Shown piece after piece: positions 1 through 8,849 of a stretch of 64,000 nt of DNA. The stretch is from Pseudenterobacter timonensis (lineage in GTDB: Bacteria > Pseudomonadota > Gammaproteobacteria > Enterobacterales > Enterobacteriaceae). The DNA lies in contig NZ_FCOP01000013.1 of NCBI RefSeq assembly GCF_900021175.1, positions 806,001-870,000 of the forward strand. The letters run 5' to 3'. Both the position numbers and the translations under genes were made by a program. The notes beneath the pieces were generated by a model, which did no database searches, was not told the origin of the DNA, and saw nothing but the letters and a program-made list of their open reading frames with translations. Position 1 is the first letter of the stretch; the number at the start of each line of letters is the position of its first letter.

Positions 1-111
1 GCCATCCCCCGCTGACGTATCATTGCGAAATTCGAGTACCAACAGATCCGGGTTTTCGGTGCTGTAGACGGTTTTCGCTTTGCCACGATACAACTCAGCT
101 TGCTTCTGCAT
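1..111 (-). CDS. purC: PurC (SAICAR synthase), N-terminal fragment
   Basis: Only the first 37 codons are in the window; the gene runs off the left edge. The translation begins [18 protein letters not shown], the characteristic start of enterobacterial phosphoribosylaminoimidazole-succinocarboxamide synthase, the ATP-dependent ligase that joins aspartate to CAIR in purine synthesis. The ATG is preceded by an AGGAGTGAAG Shine-Dalgarno stretch. A PurR box and a -10 element lie just upstream, as expected for a pur regulon gene. Its position upstream of bamC-dapA on the same strand matches E. coli. The rest of the enzyme cannot be judged from this window. Confidence 0.95.
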
Positions 112-155
112 TTTCTTCACTCCTGGTGTGATGATATCTGTTCAAAACTGGCAAT

Positions 156-179
156 ATTATGCCACGCACACGTTTGCGT
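156..179 (-). promoter_or_regulatory. purC promoter with PurR operator
   Basis: Read on the minus strand, ACGCAAACGTGTGCGT (164-179) matches the PurR consensus ACGCAAACGTTTGCGT at 15 of 16 positions. It lies just upstream of a CATAAT -10 hexamer (156-161), so bound PurR with hypoxanthine or guanine would block RNA polymerase. The arrangement matches the known PurR control of E. coli purC. Confidence 0.85.
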
Positions 180-188
180 AGCACGAAA

Positions 189-215
189 ATAAAAAGGGCT
201 GGATAAACCAGCCCT
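189..215 (-). terminator. Intrinsic terminator after bamC
   Basis: Perfect 8-bp stem AGGGCTGG/CCAGCCCT with a 5-nt loop. On the minus strand it is followed by TTTTTATTTT. It ends the dapA-bamC transcript just before the purC promoter. Confidence 0.9.
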
Positions 216-220
216 CGCGT

Positions 221-1255
221 TTATTTGTTAAATGCGGCCTGCAGGACAGCCACCAGCGCATCATTCTGCGACTGGGTCAGCGTGTGACCTTTCGGATCGA
301 TAAACTGCAGGCTGCTGCGGTTATCGAGGTCACCCACCTGGATTTTATAATCGCCGGAAGTCAGGCCCGGATCGCGCACGCCCAGATCCTGCCAGTCGCT
401 GTCGGAGAGCGGCGAGTAGGTCGCCGACATGCTGCCCGTTGAACGGGTACTGTCGCTCACCTTCATGCCTACCTTGCTCAGCACAGCCGGCAGACGCTGC
501 CAGGTCTGGTTAAACGGCGCACGCACGACCAGCATCGGCAGGCCGGTATCATCCGCGCCGCTCTGGACATCATAGGTTACGCCGTTGCGGTTCTGTGCGG
601 AGTTAGCCGCATCGGTCGCGGTTTTATCAAGACCGGCGGCAATCACGTTCAGCAGTTCGGTGCTGTAGCGCTGCAGCGAGGCGGGATCGGCCACCGGCTT
701 GCCCGCCTGCTCCAGATTCAGCAGCTTAACCTGTACGGCCTGCTGGTAGCCCTGCGGCTTAACGGAAACCTGATAGCGACCACGATACTGCTGGTCCTCA
801 TCCAGGCGGTTCCACTCGATCCAGTCGGTGGTCAGCGTCTGGCTGGCGTCATCGCGCTTATCAATCGCATAGTTCTTTGACTGAATCACGCTGACCACCT
901 GCGGCCAGAGGGTGCTGTTACGACCGTTTTCAACCAGCAGCGTGGCGGTATCGCCCGTAAACTGAGTACGCGCGCCGCTCACCAGCGCCAGCGGCTGGGC
1001 TGGCGGGCGAATATCAAGCGCTTTACCTACCGCACCGCTGCCGTTGGTAACCGGAATATTGTAGTCGCCGTTCTGAATCGGCAGGATCAAGCCAGCCGGC
1101 GCATGGAGTTCAGCGAGCGGAGCGGCATCCAGATAGGATTCATCGCCGCTCACCTGGCGCTTGTAGCGTGAATCTGAGCTACAGGCAGCGAGCAGTAAAA
1201 CAAGCGAAACACCCGCAACCTTGGCCAGGCGCGACTTCTGTACTGAGTAAGCCAT
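221..1255 (-). CDS. bamC: BamC, outer-membrane assembly lipoprotein
   Basis: 344 residues, the same length as E. coli BamC (formerly NlpB), a lipoprotein of the beta-barrel assembly machine BamABCDE. The N-terminus is a lipoprotein signal, [19 protein letters not shown], leading to the lipobox LAAC, so the mature protein starts at the Cys near residue 25. A proline-rich unstructured stretch (about 30-90), which in the family wraps around BamD, precedes two helix-grip domains (about 100-215 and 225-340). The ATG at 1255 has AGGGAG four bases upstream; a TTG directly before it would add only one residue. It lies 16 bp downstream of dapA on the same strand, the usual dapA-bamC operon. Confidence 0.97.
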   Translation of the reverse strand: MAYSVQKSRLAKVAGVSLVLLLAACSSDSRYKRQVSGDESYLDAAPLAELHAPAGLILPIQNGDYNIPVTNGSGAVGKALDIRPPAQPLALVSGARTQFTGDTATLLVENGRNSTLWPQVVSVIQSKNYAIDKRDDASQTLTTDWIEWNRLDEDQQYRGRYQVSVKPQGYQQAVQVKLLNLEQAGKPVADPASLQRYSTELLNVIAAGLDKTATDAANSAQNRNGVTYDVQSGADDTGLPMLVVRAPFNQTWQRLPAVLSKVGMKVSDSTRSTGSMSATYSPLSDSDWQDLGVRDPGLTSGDYKIQVGDLDNRSSLQFIDPKGHTLTQSQNDALVAVLQAAFNK

Positions 1256-1271
1256 CAAATCTCCCTAAACT

Positions 1272-2150
1272 TTACAGCAATCCGGCATGCTTGAGCGCCC
1301 CGGCAACCACGTCACGACCATGGTCGGTGATCGGGGTCATCGGCAGACGCAGCGTGTCGGTCGCCACAAGTCCCAATTCCTTACAGGCCCATTTCACCGG
1401 GATCGGATTGGGTTCGACAAATAATTTATTATGCAGCGGCATCAGGCGCTGGTTAATTACGCGCGCCTCATCATACTGCCCCGCCGCCGCCAGTTTGCAC
1501 ATTTCGGCCATATCCCGCGCCGCGACGTTCGCCGTAACAGAGATCACGCCGTGACCGCCAAGCTGCATAAAGTCCAGCGCGGTCGCGTCGTCGCCGCTCA
1601 GCAGGATAAAGTCGTCTGAAACCAACTCTTTGATCTGATGAACGCGGCTTAAGTTCCCGGTCGCCTCTTTAATTCCGATAATATTTTTGACCTCAGAGAG
1701 GCGGCCAACTGTTTCAGGCAACATATCGCAGCCGGTACGCGACGGCACATTATACAGGATTTGCGGCAGGTCAGTATGTTCAGCGATCGCCCTGAAGTGC
1801 TGGAACAGCCCCTCCTGGGTAGGACGGTTGTAGTAAGGCGTGACCGTCAGGCAGCCCACCACGCCGCTGTTGTTAAAACGCTTCGTAAGGCTGATGGCCT
1901 CGGCGGTAGCGTTGGCGCCCGTTCCGGCGATGACCGGAATACGTCCGTCCGCCAGTTCAAGGGTCATCAACACCACGTCACCATGTTCTTCGTGGCTCAG
2001 GGTGGCAGATTCGCCGGTTGTCCCCACAGAAACGATCGCAGTCGTTCCGTTGGCGACATGGTAATCAATCAATTTTTTCAGGCTTGACCGGCAGACATTA
2101 CCTTTCTCATCCATCGGCGTAACAATCGCAACAATACTTCCCGTGAACAT
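1272..2150 (-). CDS. dapA: DapA, 4-hydroxy-tetrahydrodipicolinate synthase
   Basis: 292 residues, exactly the E. coli length. The enzyme condenses pyruvate with aspartate semialdehyde, the first committed step of lysine and meso-diaminopimelate synthesis. The Schiff-base lysine is K161 in GIKEATGN, the catalytic tyrosine Y133 is in [10 protein letters not shown], and the pyruvate-binding GTTGES motif is at about 43-48. The start chosen is the ATG at 2150, giving [12 protein letters not shown] with AGAGGATGG upstream. A longer reading would add six residues not found in the family. The short intergenic region to divergent gcvR holds both promoters. Confidence 0.98.
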   Translation of the reverse strand: MFTGSIVAIVTPMDEKGNVCRSSLKKLIDYHVANGTTAIVSVGTTGESATLSHEEHGDVVLMTLELADGRIPVIAGTGANATAEAISLTKRFNNSGVVGCLTVTPYYNRPTQEGLFQHFRAIAEHTDLPQILYNVPSRTGCDMLPETVGRLSEVKNIIGIKEATGNLSRVHQIKELVSDDFILLSGDDATALDFMQLGGHGVISVTANVAARDMAEMCKLAAAGQYDEARVINQRLMPLHNKLFVEPNPIPVKWACKELGLVATDTLRLPMTPITDHGRDVVAGALKHAGLL

Positions 2151-2295
2151 GGGCCATCCTCTGTGCAAACAAGATTCTCAATGGTACGTTTGGAACTGTA
2201 ATAAAAGCAAGCGACGCAGCGCCTCCATGCTGTTGTGTGCATGTTTTTTTTATGCTTTCCTTAGGAAGAGTTAACCACGCAAAGGAAGAACAGGT

Positions 2296-2865
2296 TTGAC
2301 AACCTCATCACAACATTACCTGGTTATCACTGCGCTGGGTGCCGACAGAGCGGGGATCGTAAATACCATCACCCGCCACGTGAGCAGCTGCGGCTGTAAT
2401 ATCGAAGACAGCCGTCTGGCGATGCTGGGCGAGGAGTTTACGTTTATTATGCTGCTTTCCGGCTCGTGGAACGCCATTACGCTCATTGAATCAACGCTGC
2501 CGCTCAAGGGCGCGGAGCTGGATTTACTGATTGTGATGAAACGCACCGCCGCTCGCCCTCGCCCCGCCATGCCCGCCACCGTATGGGTGCAGGTTGAGGT
2601 TCCCGATTCACCGCATTTAATCGAGCGTTTTACGGCCCTTTTTGACAGCCATCAGATGAATATCGCCGAGCTGGTCTCCCGCACACAGCCGGGCGACGCC
2701 AGCGCAACCCCGACGCTGTTTATTCAGATCACTGCGCACAGCCCCGCCTCACAGGATGCCTCAAATATCGAGCAAGCCTTTAAAGCACTCTGTACAGAAT
2801 TAAACGCACAGGGCAGTATTAACGTCGTTAATTATTCCCAGCATGAACAGGATGGAGTTAAGTAA
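2296..2865 (+). CDS. gcvR: GcvR, glycine cleavage system regulatory protein (TTG start)
   Basis: 189 residues against 190 in E. coli. GcvR is not itself a DNA-binding protein. It carries two ACT domains (about 8-85 and 95-175) and, when glycine is scarce, binds GcvA to turn it into a repressor of the gcvTHP operon. The motif HYLVITALGADRAGIVNTI marks the first ACT domain. The start is TTG, as in E. coli, with AAGGAAGAACAGG upstream. The stop codon overlaps the bcp start (TAATG), so the two are translationally coupled. Confidence 0.96.
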   Translation: MTTSSQHYLVITALGADRAGIVNTITRHVSSCGCNIEDSRLAMLGEEFTFIMLLSGSWNAITLIESTLPLKGAELDLLIVMKRTAARPRPAMPATVWVQVEVPDSPHLIERFTALFDSHQMNIAELVSRTQPGDASATPTLFIQITAHSPASQDASNIEQAFKALCTELNAQGSINVVNYSQHEQDGVK

Positions 2866-3335
2866 TGAATCCACTGAAAGCCGGTGACATCGCACCGAAA
2901 TTTAGCCTGCCCGATCAAGACGGCGAGCAAGTAAATTTGACCGACTTCCAGGGACAGCGCGTTCTGGTCTACTTCTACCCGAAGGCCATGACGCCGGGCT
3001 GCACCGTTCAGGCCTGCGGCCTGCGCGATAATATGGACGATTTAAAAAAGGCGGGCGTGGAAGTGTTGGGTATCAGCACCGATAAGCCTGAAAAGCTCTC
3101 TCGTTTCGCCGAAAAAGAGCTGCTCAATTTTACCCTGCTCTCCGACGAGGACCACCAGGTCTGCGAGCAATTTGGCGTCTGGGGCGAGAAGTCATTTATG
3201 GGGAAAACCTACGATGGCATTCACCGCATCAGCTTCCTGATTGATGCTAACGGTAAAATTGAACATGTCTTTGACGACTTCAAAACCAGCAATCACCACG
3301 ATGTGGTGCTGAACTGGCTGAAAGAGAGCGCCTGA
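2865..3335 (+). CDS. bcp: Bcp, thiol peroxidase (atypical 2-Cys/1-Cys peroxiredoxin)
   Basis: 156 residues, the E. coli length. A thioredoxin-fold AhpC/TSA peroxiredoxin that reduces peroxides in the cytoplasm. The peroxidatic cysteine is C46 in PGCTVQAC and the resolving cysteine is C51. The start overlaps the gcvR stop by one base. In E. coli the hyf operon follows bcp; here a REP palindrome, a terminator and perM follow directly. Confidence 0.97.
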   Translation: MNPLKAGDIAPKFSLPDQDGEQVNLTDFQGQRVLVYFYPKAMTPGCTVQACGLRDNMDDLKKAGVEVLGISTDKPEKLSRFAEKELLNFTLLSDEDHQVCEQFGVWGEKSFMGKTYDGIHRISFLIDANGKIEHVFDDFKTSNHHDVVLNWLKESA

Positions 3336-3343
3336 GTCGTTTA

Positions 3344-3382
3344 GTGTCGGGTGGCGGCTTCGCCTTACCCGACCTACAAGGC
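3344..3382. repeat. REP palindrome downstream of bcp
   Basis: GTCGGGTGGCGGCTTCGCC pairs with the following TTACCCGAC, a typical enterobacterial REP unit. It sits in the bcp-perM gap where the E. coli hyf operon would be. Confidence 0.8.
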
Positions 3383-3396
3383 TACAAGGTAAATGC

Positions 3397-3423
3397 AAAA
3401 CGGTAACGCATGTTACCGTTTTT
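3397..3423. terminator. Bidirectional terminator between bcp and perM
   Basis: AAAACGGTAAC/GTTACCGTTTT stem with a GCAT loop. The A and T runs on both sides give a U-tract in either direction, which suits two convergent genes. Confidence 0.85.
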
Positions 3424-3467
3424 AGTGTTTATCCGCTCACTCTGAAGGGCATCAGCCCGCACCACAT

Positions 3468-4532
3468 CTACTTCTCTTCCACCACCGGCACATCCGGCCA
3501 CGCGTGGACTACCGCCTTAATCAGCGTCGCCAGCGGAATCGCGAAAAATACCCCCCAGAATCCCCATAGCCCGCCGAAGATCACGACGGAAAGAATAATC
3601 ACCAGCGGATGCAGGTTCACCGCCTCTGAGAAGAGCACCGGCACCAGCAAATTGCCGTCCAGCCCCTGAATAATCAGGTAGACCGCGAAACAACTCCAGA
3701 ACTCAGTGCCGAGGCCGAACTGAAACAGCGCCACGCCCACCACCGGGATGGTCACCACAAAGGCGCCGATATAGGGTATCAGCACAGAGAAGCCCACCAG
3801 CACCGCCAGCAGCAAGGAATAGTTAAGGCCGAAGATGATAAAACCGAGCCAGGTGGCGACCCCCACCACAATCATCTCCAGCACTTTGCCGCGAATATAG
3901 TTGGTAATCTGCTGGTTCATCTCTTTCCAGACCTGACCCGCCAGCCCGCGGTTACGGGGGAGCACGCGACGGACGGCGTTAAGCATCTGCTCTTTATCCT
4001 TTAAGAGGAAAAAGACCATCAGGGGCACCAGCACCAGATAGACCGCCAGCGTCAGCAGCCCCACCAGCGAGGCGAGAGAATATTTTACTACCGAATCGCC
4101 CACGCTCATGATGCGGGTACGCATGTTCTCCGCCATTGCATCGATAATGCCCGCATCCATCAGGGCGGGATAACGGCGCGGCAGCGTGGCGGCAAAGTCG
4201 GAGAGCTTGTTAAGCATGCCAGGCAGATCGCGGATCAGGTAGATCCCCTGCTGCCAGGCTATCGGCATCACCACGAACGCCATTAAGAGCAGAATGCCGA
4301 CAAAGAGGATTAACACTATGCTGGTCGCCCAGCGGCGGGAACAGCCGAGAAGCTCGAGGCGTGCGGTTGGCCACTCCAGCAGATAGGCCAGCACCAGCGC
4401 CACCAGCAGAGGAGCGAGCAGGCCGCTAAAGAAAAAGAGAATACCAAATCCGGCAACCAGAATAACCAGCAGCGCAATGGCCTCCGGGTCGCTGAAGCGC
4501 CGACGATACCACTGCATTAACATTTCAAGCAT
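3468..4532 (-). CDS. perM: PerM, AI-2E family inner-membrane permease
   Basis: 354 residues against 353 in E. coli PerM (YfgO). The AI-2E/UPF0118 family consists of polytopic membrane proteins with about eight transmembrane segments. Here two hydrophobic hairpins lie near residues 15-50 and 65-95, a central soluble stretch at 100-150, and five or more helices between 155 and 340. The family includes the AI-2 exporter TqsA and some Na+/H+ antiporters; the substrate of PerM itself is not settled. The ATG at 4532 has AAGG eight bases upstream. It is divergent from bepA, as in E. coli. Confidence 0.95.
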   Translation of the reverse strand: MLEMLMQWYRRRFSDPEAIALLVILVAGFGILFFFSGLLAPLLVALVLAYLLEWPTARLELLGCSRRWATSIVLILFVGILLLMAFVVMPIAWQQGIYLIRDLPGMLNKLSDFAATLPRRYPALMDAGIIDAMAENMRTRIMSVGDSVVKYSLASLVGLLTLAVYLVLVPLMVFFLLKDKEQMLNAVRRVLPRNRGLAGQVWKEMNQQITNYIRGKVLEMIVVGVATWLGFIIFGLNYSLLLAVLVGFSVLIPYIGAFVVTIPVVGVALFQFGLGTEFWSCFAVYLIIQGLDGNLLVPVLFSEAVNLHPLVIILSVVIFGGLWGFWGVFFAIPLATLIKAVVHAWPDVPVVEEK

Positions 4533-4667
4533 GCAACCTTCCCTGAGCTCATGGCAGGAGTGAAGCGGGAATTGTATCTAATTGTCACAAAAAAGACTTT
4601 CGCTTTTTGCCCCTGCGCCACGTTTCGCAAAAGTCTGAGAACAGATACACTTCCAGGGCAGTGATGG

Positions 4668-4695
4668 TGAACATTATGCGGGTTCGCCGGTCAAA
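4668..4695 (+). promoter_or_regulatory. Candidate sigma-E promoter for bepA
   Basis: TGAACAT (4668-4674), a 16-base spacer and TCAAA (4691-4695) resemble the sigma-E -35 GGAACTT and -10 TCnnA elements. E. coli bepA belongs to the sigma-E envelope stress regulon, so a site here is expected. The match is only moderate. Confidence 0.4.
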
Positions 4696-4725
4696 TTAGC
4701 ACATCCAACATACAGGGCAGAGGTT

Positions 4726-6189
4726 ATGTTCAGGCAGTTGAAAAAAACGCTGGTTGCGACGCTTATCACCGCGCTGACGCTCGGTCAGACGTTACCTGCC
4801 TTCGCCGACTCGGCGGATACGTTGCCGGATATGGGAACCTCGGCAGGAAGCACGCTCTCTATCGGACAAGAGATGCAGATGGGCGACTACTATGTGCGCC
4901 AGCTTCGTGGCAGCGCGCCGCTGATTAACGATCCCCTGCTGGTGCAGTATATCAACACGCTGGGCATGCGCCTTGTCGCCCATGCCAACTCGGTGAAAAC
5001 CCCTTTTCATTTCTTTTTAATTAACAACGACGAAATCAACGCCTTCGCCTTTTTTGGCGGGAATGTCGTTCTGCATTCGGCGCTGTTCCGCTATTCCGAT
5101 AACGAGAGCCAGCTGGCCTCGGTTATGGCGCACGAAATCTCCCACGTTACCCAGCGTCATCTGGCGCGTGCGATGGAAGATCAGAAGCGCAGCGCGCCGC
5201 TGACCTGGGTAGGGGCGCTCGGCTCTATTTTACTGGCGATGGCCAGCCCCCAAGCCGGGATGGCGGCCCTGACCGGTACGCTGGCGGGCACCCGCCAGGG
5301 GATGATCAGCTTTACCCAGCAGAACGAACAAGAAGCGGACCGTATCGGTATTCAGGTGCTGCAGCGCGCGGGCTTCGATCCACAGGCGATGCCCACCTTC
5401 CTTGAGAAGCTGCTTGACCAGGCGCGCTACTCCACCCGCCCGCCGGAAATTTTGCTGACCCACCCGTTGCCGGAAAGCCGCCTCTCGGATGCGCGCAACC
5501 GCGCCAACCAGATGCGCCCGGTGGTGGTACAGTCGTCGCAGGATTTTTATATGGCGAAGGTGCGTACTCTGGGCATGTATAACTCAGGGCGCAACCAGCT
5601 CACCAGCGATCTGCTGGATGCGCTGGCAAAAGGCAACGTCCGCCAGCAGCATGCCGCGCAGTATGGCCGCGCCCTGCAGGCGATGGAAGCCAGCAAATAT
5701 GACGAAGCGCGCAAAGCTCTGCAGCCGCTGCTGGCCGCCGATCCCGGTAACCCCTGGTATCTTGACCTCGCTACCGACATCGATTTAGGGCAGCATAAAG
5801 CGACTGACGCTATCAACCGGCTGAAAGGGGCGCGCGATCTGCGCAACAATCCGGTGCTGCAGCTTAACCTCGCGAATGCCTACCTGCAGGGCGGGCAGCC
5901 GAAAGAGACGGCCGCCCTGCTCAACCGCTACACCTTCAATTATAAAGACGATCCAAACGGCTGGGATCTGCTGGCGCAGGCGGAAGGCCAGCTTGGCAAC
6001 CGCGATCAGGAGCTGGCGGCGCGCGCCGAGGGGCTGGCGCTGGCGGGCCGTCTCGACCAGGCCATCTCGCTGCTCAGCAGCGCAAGCTCGCAGGTGAAGC
6101 TGGGCAGCCTGCAGCAGGCACGTTACGACGCCCGTATCGATCAGCTTCGCGATCTGCAGCAGCGCTTCCGCCCGTATGAAAAGATGTAA
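4726..6189 (+). CDS. bepA: BepA, periplasmic M48 metalloprotease/chaperone
   Basis: 487 residues, identical in length to E. coli BepA (YfgC). After a cleavable signal (cleavage near AFA-DS, about residue 27) comes an M48 zinc-protease domain with HEISH (H136, E137, H140), a third ligand E201 in NEQEAD and regulatory H246. A C-terminal TPR repeat domain (about 310-480) contacts the Bam complex. BepA helps LptD mature and degrades stalled outer-membrane proteins. All active-site residues are present. It is followed 12 bp later by yfgD. Confidence 0.97.
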   Translation: MFRQLKKTLVATLITALTLGQTLPAFADSADTLPDMGTSAGSTLSIGQEMQMGDYYVRQLRGSAPLINDPLLVQYINTLGMRLVAHANSVKTPFHFFLINNDEINAFAFFGGNVVLHSALFRYSDNESQLASVMAHEISHVTQRHLARAMEDQKRSAPLTWVGALGSILLAMASPQAGMAALTGTLAGTRQGMISFTQQNEQEADRIGIQVLQRAGFDPQAMPTFLEKLLDQARYSTRPPEILLTHPLPESRLSDARNRANQMRPVVVQSSQDFYMAKVRTLGMYNSGRNQLTSDLLDALAKGNVRQQHAAQYGRALQAMEASKYDEARKALQPLLAADPGNPWYLDLATDIDLGQHKATDAINRLKGARDLRNNPVLQLNLANAYLQGGQPKETAALLNRYTFNYKDDPNGWDLLAQAEGQLGNRDQELAARAEGLALAGRLDQAISLLSSASSQVKLGSLQQARYDARIDQLRDLQQRFRPYEKM

Positions 6190-6201
6190 TAAGGAGAACG
6201 C

Positions 6202-6558
6202 ATGACCGACGCGGTAAAAATCTATCATAACCCCCGCTGCTCCAAGAGCCGCGAAACGCTCAACCTGCTGCAGGCGAAGGGCGTTGAGCCTGAAGTGGTG
6301 CTCTACCTGGAGACGCCGCCGGATGCGCAAACTATCCGCCAGCTGCTTACGATGATGGAGATGGGCAGCGCGCGTGAACTGATGCGTCAGAAAGAGGATC
6401 TGTATAAATCACTCAACCTGAACGACACGCATCTTAATGAAGATCGGCTCATTCAGGCCATGGTCGAGAATCCAAAGCTGATTGAGCGCCCGATTGTGGT
6501 GGCGAACGGCAAGGCGCGCATTGGCCGTCCGCCGGAAGATGTGCTTGAGATTATCTAA
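6202..6558 (+). CDS. yfgD: YfgD, ArsC-family thioredoxin-fold protein
   Basis: 118 residues, one fewer than E. coli YfgD. It belongs to the ArsC/Spx family: HNPRCSKSRETLNLL carries the conserved Cys at the end of the first strand, and IERPIVVANGKARIGRPPED is the typical C-terminal signature. A glutaredoxin-coupled arsenate reductase activity is suggested by the family but not established for YfgD. AAGGAG lies five bases before the ATG. It is probably co-transcribed with bepA. Its last four bases overlap the end of the convergent downstream gene. Confidence 0.93.
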   Translation: MTDAVKIYHNPRCSKSRETLNLLQAKGVEPEVVLYLETPPDAQTIRQLLTMMEMGSARELMRQKEDLYKSLNLNDTHLNEDRLIQAMVENPKLIERPIVVANGKARIGRPPEDVLEII

Positions 6559-7379
6559 CTATTACGCCGCAGCGCTTCCAGAAACGCCTGCGGCGTACTC
6601 TCTCCCAGTTTTTTCTGCGCCTTTTCCCGGTTGTAAAACTCACAGAGCTGGATCAACAGCTCGCCCGTCGGCTCACTGTTCAGCCGCGGAATGATTTCGC
6701 GTAACGGCACAGCGACCTGAACGGCACGATATTGCTGCGGATGCACTTTCACACTGACGATGCGCTCCGGCAGTTTCACCTCCAGGCCAAAAGTCTCAAC
6801 AGATTGAATATCAGCCGGGCACGCTTCCAGCAGGTCGTTCGTCCAGTGGGTCAGCAGTTGCGAAGAAATGCCCGCATAAAGCCGGGCATAGCACCAGCCG
6901 CTGACGGGTTCCCGCGCCCAGAGCAGATGCTGCTCCCCGCCATCGTCCATATGCAGCGACAGCGGCTGATGATACAGCAGGAGTTTTTGCGGCACGATGC
7001 CCGCCTTTAGCGCCTTCTTACCCTGCAAAACCGCCCCTTTTTGTTTTACCGATGCCGGTTTAAGGTAGCGGTTGAGGGTTGCGCGGGAAACGGCGATCCC
7101 GAGCCCGTTATTGACCATCAGAAGCAGCTCGTCCAGCGGAGCGCCGGTAACCTCCCGCAGGGCATTTATCAGTGCCGCCTGATCTTGTCTCAACGCTTTG
7201 TGTATCACTTTTGGCGTAGCGTGGTTATCCGAAACCTGTTCGCGGTTGCGCCAGCGCCTGACGGTGGTGACCGAGATCCCCAGCTCAACCGCCAGCTCCC
7301 TGTCGCTTTTCTCTGACTGCTGAAGGTAGCGACGGATACGCGGCGTGGTGGTGGCATTGGCATGGAGTTTAATTTCCAT
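6555..7379 (-). CDS. Transposase-derived HTH protein (IS481-like, DDE triad lost), possible regulator
   Basis: 274 residues. An N-terminal HTH of transposase type is visible at about 8-50 (SDRELAVELGISVTTVRRWRNR). A second helical segment (APLDELLLMVNNGLGIAVSRATLNRYL, about 95-125) resembles the second HTH of IS481-family transposases. The rest keeps the outline of an rve integrase core: LHMDD where the first catalytic Asp belongs, VETFG where the family has TDNG, and the terminal YNREK...LGESTPQAFL matching the usual end. The second Asp is replaced and no catalytic Glu is evident, so transposition activity is unlikely. It is not flanked by obvious terminal inverted repeats. The intact frame and divergent placement next to a PTS operon suggest a domesticated DNA-binding protein; this role is inferred. 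Confidence 0.65.
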   Translation of the reverse strand: MEIKLHANATTTPRIRRYLQQSEKSDRELAVELGISVTTVRRWRNREQVSDNHATPKVIHKALRQDQAALINALREVTGAPLDELLLMVNNGLGIAVSRATLNRYLKPASVKQKGAVLQGKKALKAGIVPQKLLLYHQPLSLHMDDGGEQHLLWAREPVSGWCYARLYAGISSQLLTHWTNDLLEACPADIQSVETFGLEVKLPERIVSVKVHPQQYRAVQVAVPLREIIPRLNSEPTGELLIQLCEFYNREKAQKKLGESTPQAFLEALRRNS

Positions 7380-7434
7380 CGCAAGGATCTCCGGAACTAA
7401 TCTTATGAGATTTATAATGCGGCGGCGATTGCTT

Positions 7435-7484
7435 TGTGACCGATTTCACCTTTCGCTTGCCGCGCTTCACTGATAATCCACAGA
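7435..7484 (+). promoter_or_regulatory. Class II CRP-dependent promoter of the PTS-asparaginase operon
   Basis: TGTGACCGATTTCACC (7435-7450) matches the CRP half-sites TGTGA-N6-TCACA at 9 of 10 positions. A GATAAT -10 element follows at 7472-7477, so the start site is near 7484 and CRP is centred at about -41.5, the class II position. The overlapped -35 (CCTTTC) is poor, as expected for a CRP-activated promoter. Confidence 0.75.
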
Positions 7485-7526
7485 CATAACATAAACAACA
7501 CCCCTCATTCTTGTACGGAGTTCACA

Positions 7527-8846
7527 ATGAACAATGTTCTGGGATTTCTTGAAGCAAAACTGATGCCGCTGGCGGCGAAAACAGCTCAGCAGCGTCATCT
7601 CGGGGCCATTCGCGGGGCCTATGTTTCATTTATGCCGTTTATCATCGTCGGATCCATCCTGCTGGTTATCTCCTCCTTTCCGAATCAGGCCTATCAGCAG
7701 TTTATGTCTCAGGCCTTTGGTGAGAGCTGGAGCGCGATTATCGAGATCCCTTTCAACGCGGTGTTCTCGACCATGTCGCTGTTTATCAGCTTCCTGGTGG
7801 CGTTTCGCCTGGCGGAGCATTATGGCGAGGATCGTATCTCCTGCGGCATCCTGGCGCTGGTCGCCTTCCTGATCCTGACGCCCTTTATCAAAGTGGCGGA
7901 AAACGGCGGCATTACCGTCATACCGGTGGAGTGGATTGGCAGCAAAGGGTTGTTTGTGGCGATGATCGGTTCCCTGCTGTGGACGGAACTGTTCTGCTGG
8001 CTGAAGCGCAAAAAGCTGGTCATCAAAATGCCGGACGGCGTCCCTCCGGCGGTGCAGGAGTCGTTCGCGGCGCTGATCCCGGCCCTGCTGGTGATGATTC
8101 TGGTGCTTATAATTCGTATCGTCTTTGAAAACACCCACTACAACACTATCCATCAGTTTATTTATGAAGTCGTTGCCACGCCGGTGCGTCACTACGGCAC
8201 CTCATACTTCGGCGCGCTGATGACGGTATTCAGCATCACCATTCTGTGGTCGGTAGGTATTAACTCCGGCTCGATGATTAACGGCATCATTCGTCCGCTG
8301 TGGATGGAGAATCAGACCGACAATATCGCCGCGATTCAGGCGGGAACGACGCCCCCACACATTATCACGGAACAGTTTTTTGACATGATCTGGATGGGGG
8401 GCGCGGGGGCCACGCTGTCGCTGGTGATTGCGATGTTGATTTTCGCCCGCAGTAAAAACATGCGCGAAGTGGCGCGTCTCGGCGCCGGAGCATCGGTGTT
8501 TAACATCAATGAACCGATCCTGTTTGGCCTGCCGGTGATCATGAACCCCATCATGCTTATTCCATTCAACCTGGTGCCGCTGGTGCTGGTTACCGTGCAG
8601 TATGCGGCGATGAAAATTGGCGCGGTCGCCGTCACCACCGGGGTCTTTATCCCCTGGACCTTACCGCCGGTTATTAGCGGCTTTATCGTCACCGGGCATC
8701 TGAGCGGTAGCGTAATGCAGCTTATTAACCTGCTGATTGGCGCCATGCTGTACCTGCCTTTTATGCGTATCCTGGATAAACAGTACCGCGCCGCGGAGCT
8801 GACCACGATGACGCAAACCGACACCACCCTTGCAAAACAGGAGTAA
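7527..8846 (+). CDS. PTS sugar transporter subunit IIC, lactose/cellobiose family
   Basis: 439 residues, the size of ChbC-type permease subunits. The family signature NINEPILFGLPVIMNP is present at about 330-345, with about ten hydrophobic segments throughout and SVGINSGSMINGI in the middle. In this family IIC carries the sugar across the inner membrane while a separate IIB phosphorylates it. No IIA or IIB gene is in the window, so this permease must borrow them from elsewhere (for example a chitobiose or cellobiose PTS) or work unusually. GGAG precedes the ATG. It is first of three genes, with a 3-base gap to the next. The substrate is not shown directly; the following hydrolase suggests an N-acetylglucosamine-asparagine-type compound. 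Confidence 0.9.
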   Translation: MNNVLGFLEAKLMPLAAKTAQQRHLGAIRGAYVSFMPFIIVGSILLVISSFPNQAYQQFMSQAFGESWSAIIEIPFNAVFSTMSLFISFLVAFRLAEHYGEDRISCGILALVAFLILTPFIKVAENGGITVIPVEWIGSKGLFVAMIGSLLWTELFCWLKRKKLVIKMPDGVPPAVQESFAALIPALLVMILVLIIRIVFENTHYNTIHQFIYEVVATPVRHYGTSYFGALMTVFSITILWSVGINSGSMINGIIRPLWMENQTDNIAAIQAGTTPPHIITEQFFDMIWMGGAGATLSLVIAMLIFARSKNMREVARLGAGASVFNINEPILFGLPVIMNPIMLIPFNLVPLVLVTVQYAAMKIGAVAVTTGVFIPWTLPPVISGFIVTGHLSGSVMQLINLLIGAMLYLPFMRILDKQYRAAELTTMTQTDTTLAKQE

Positions 8847-8849
8847 AGC

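Noticed and set aside
6555-7379. Active insertion sequence
   Set aside because: No flanking inverted repeats or target duplication were seen and the catalytic residues are not intact, so it is listed as a transposase-derived gene, not a mobile element.
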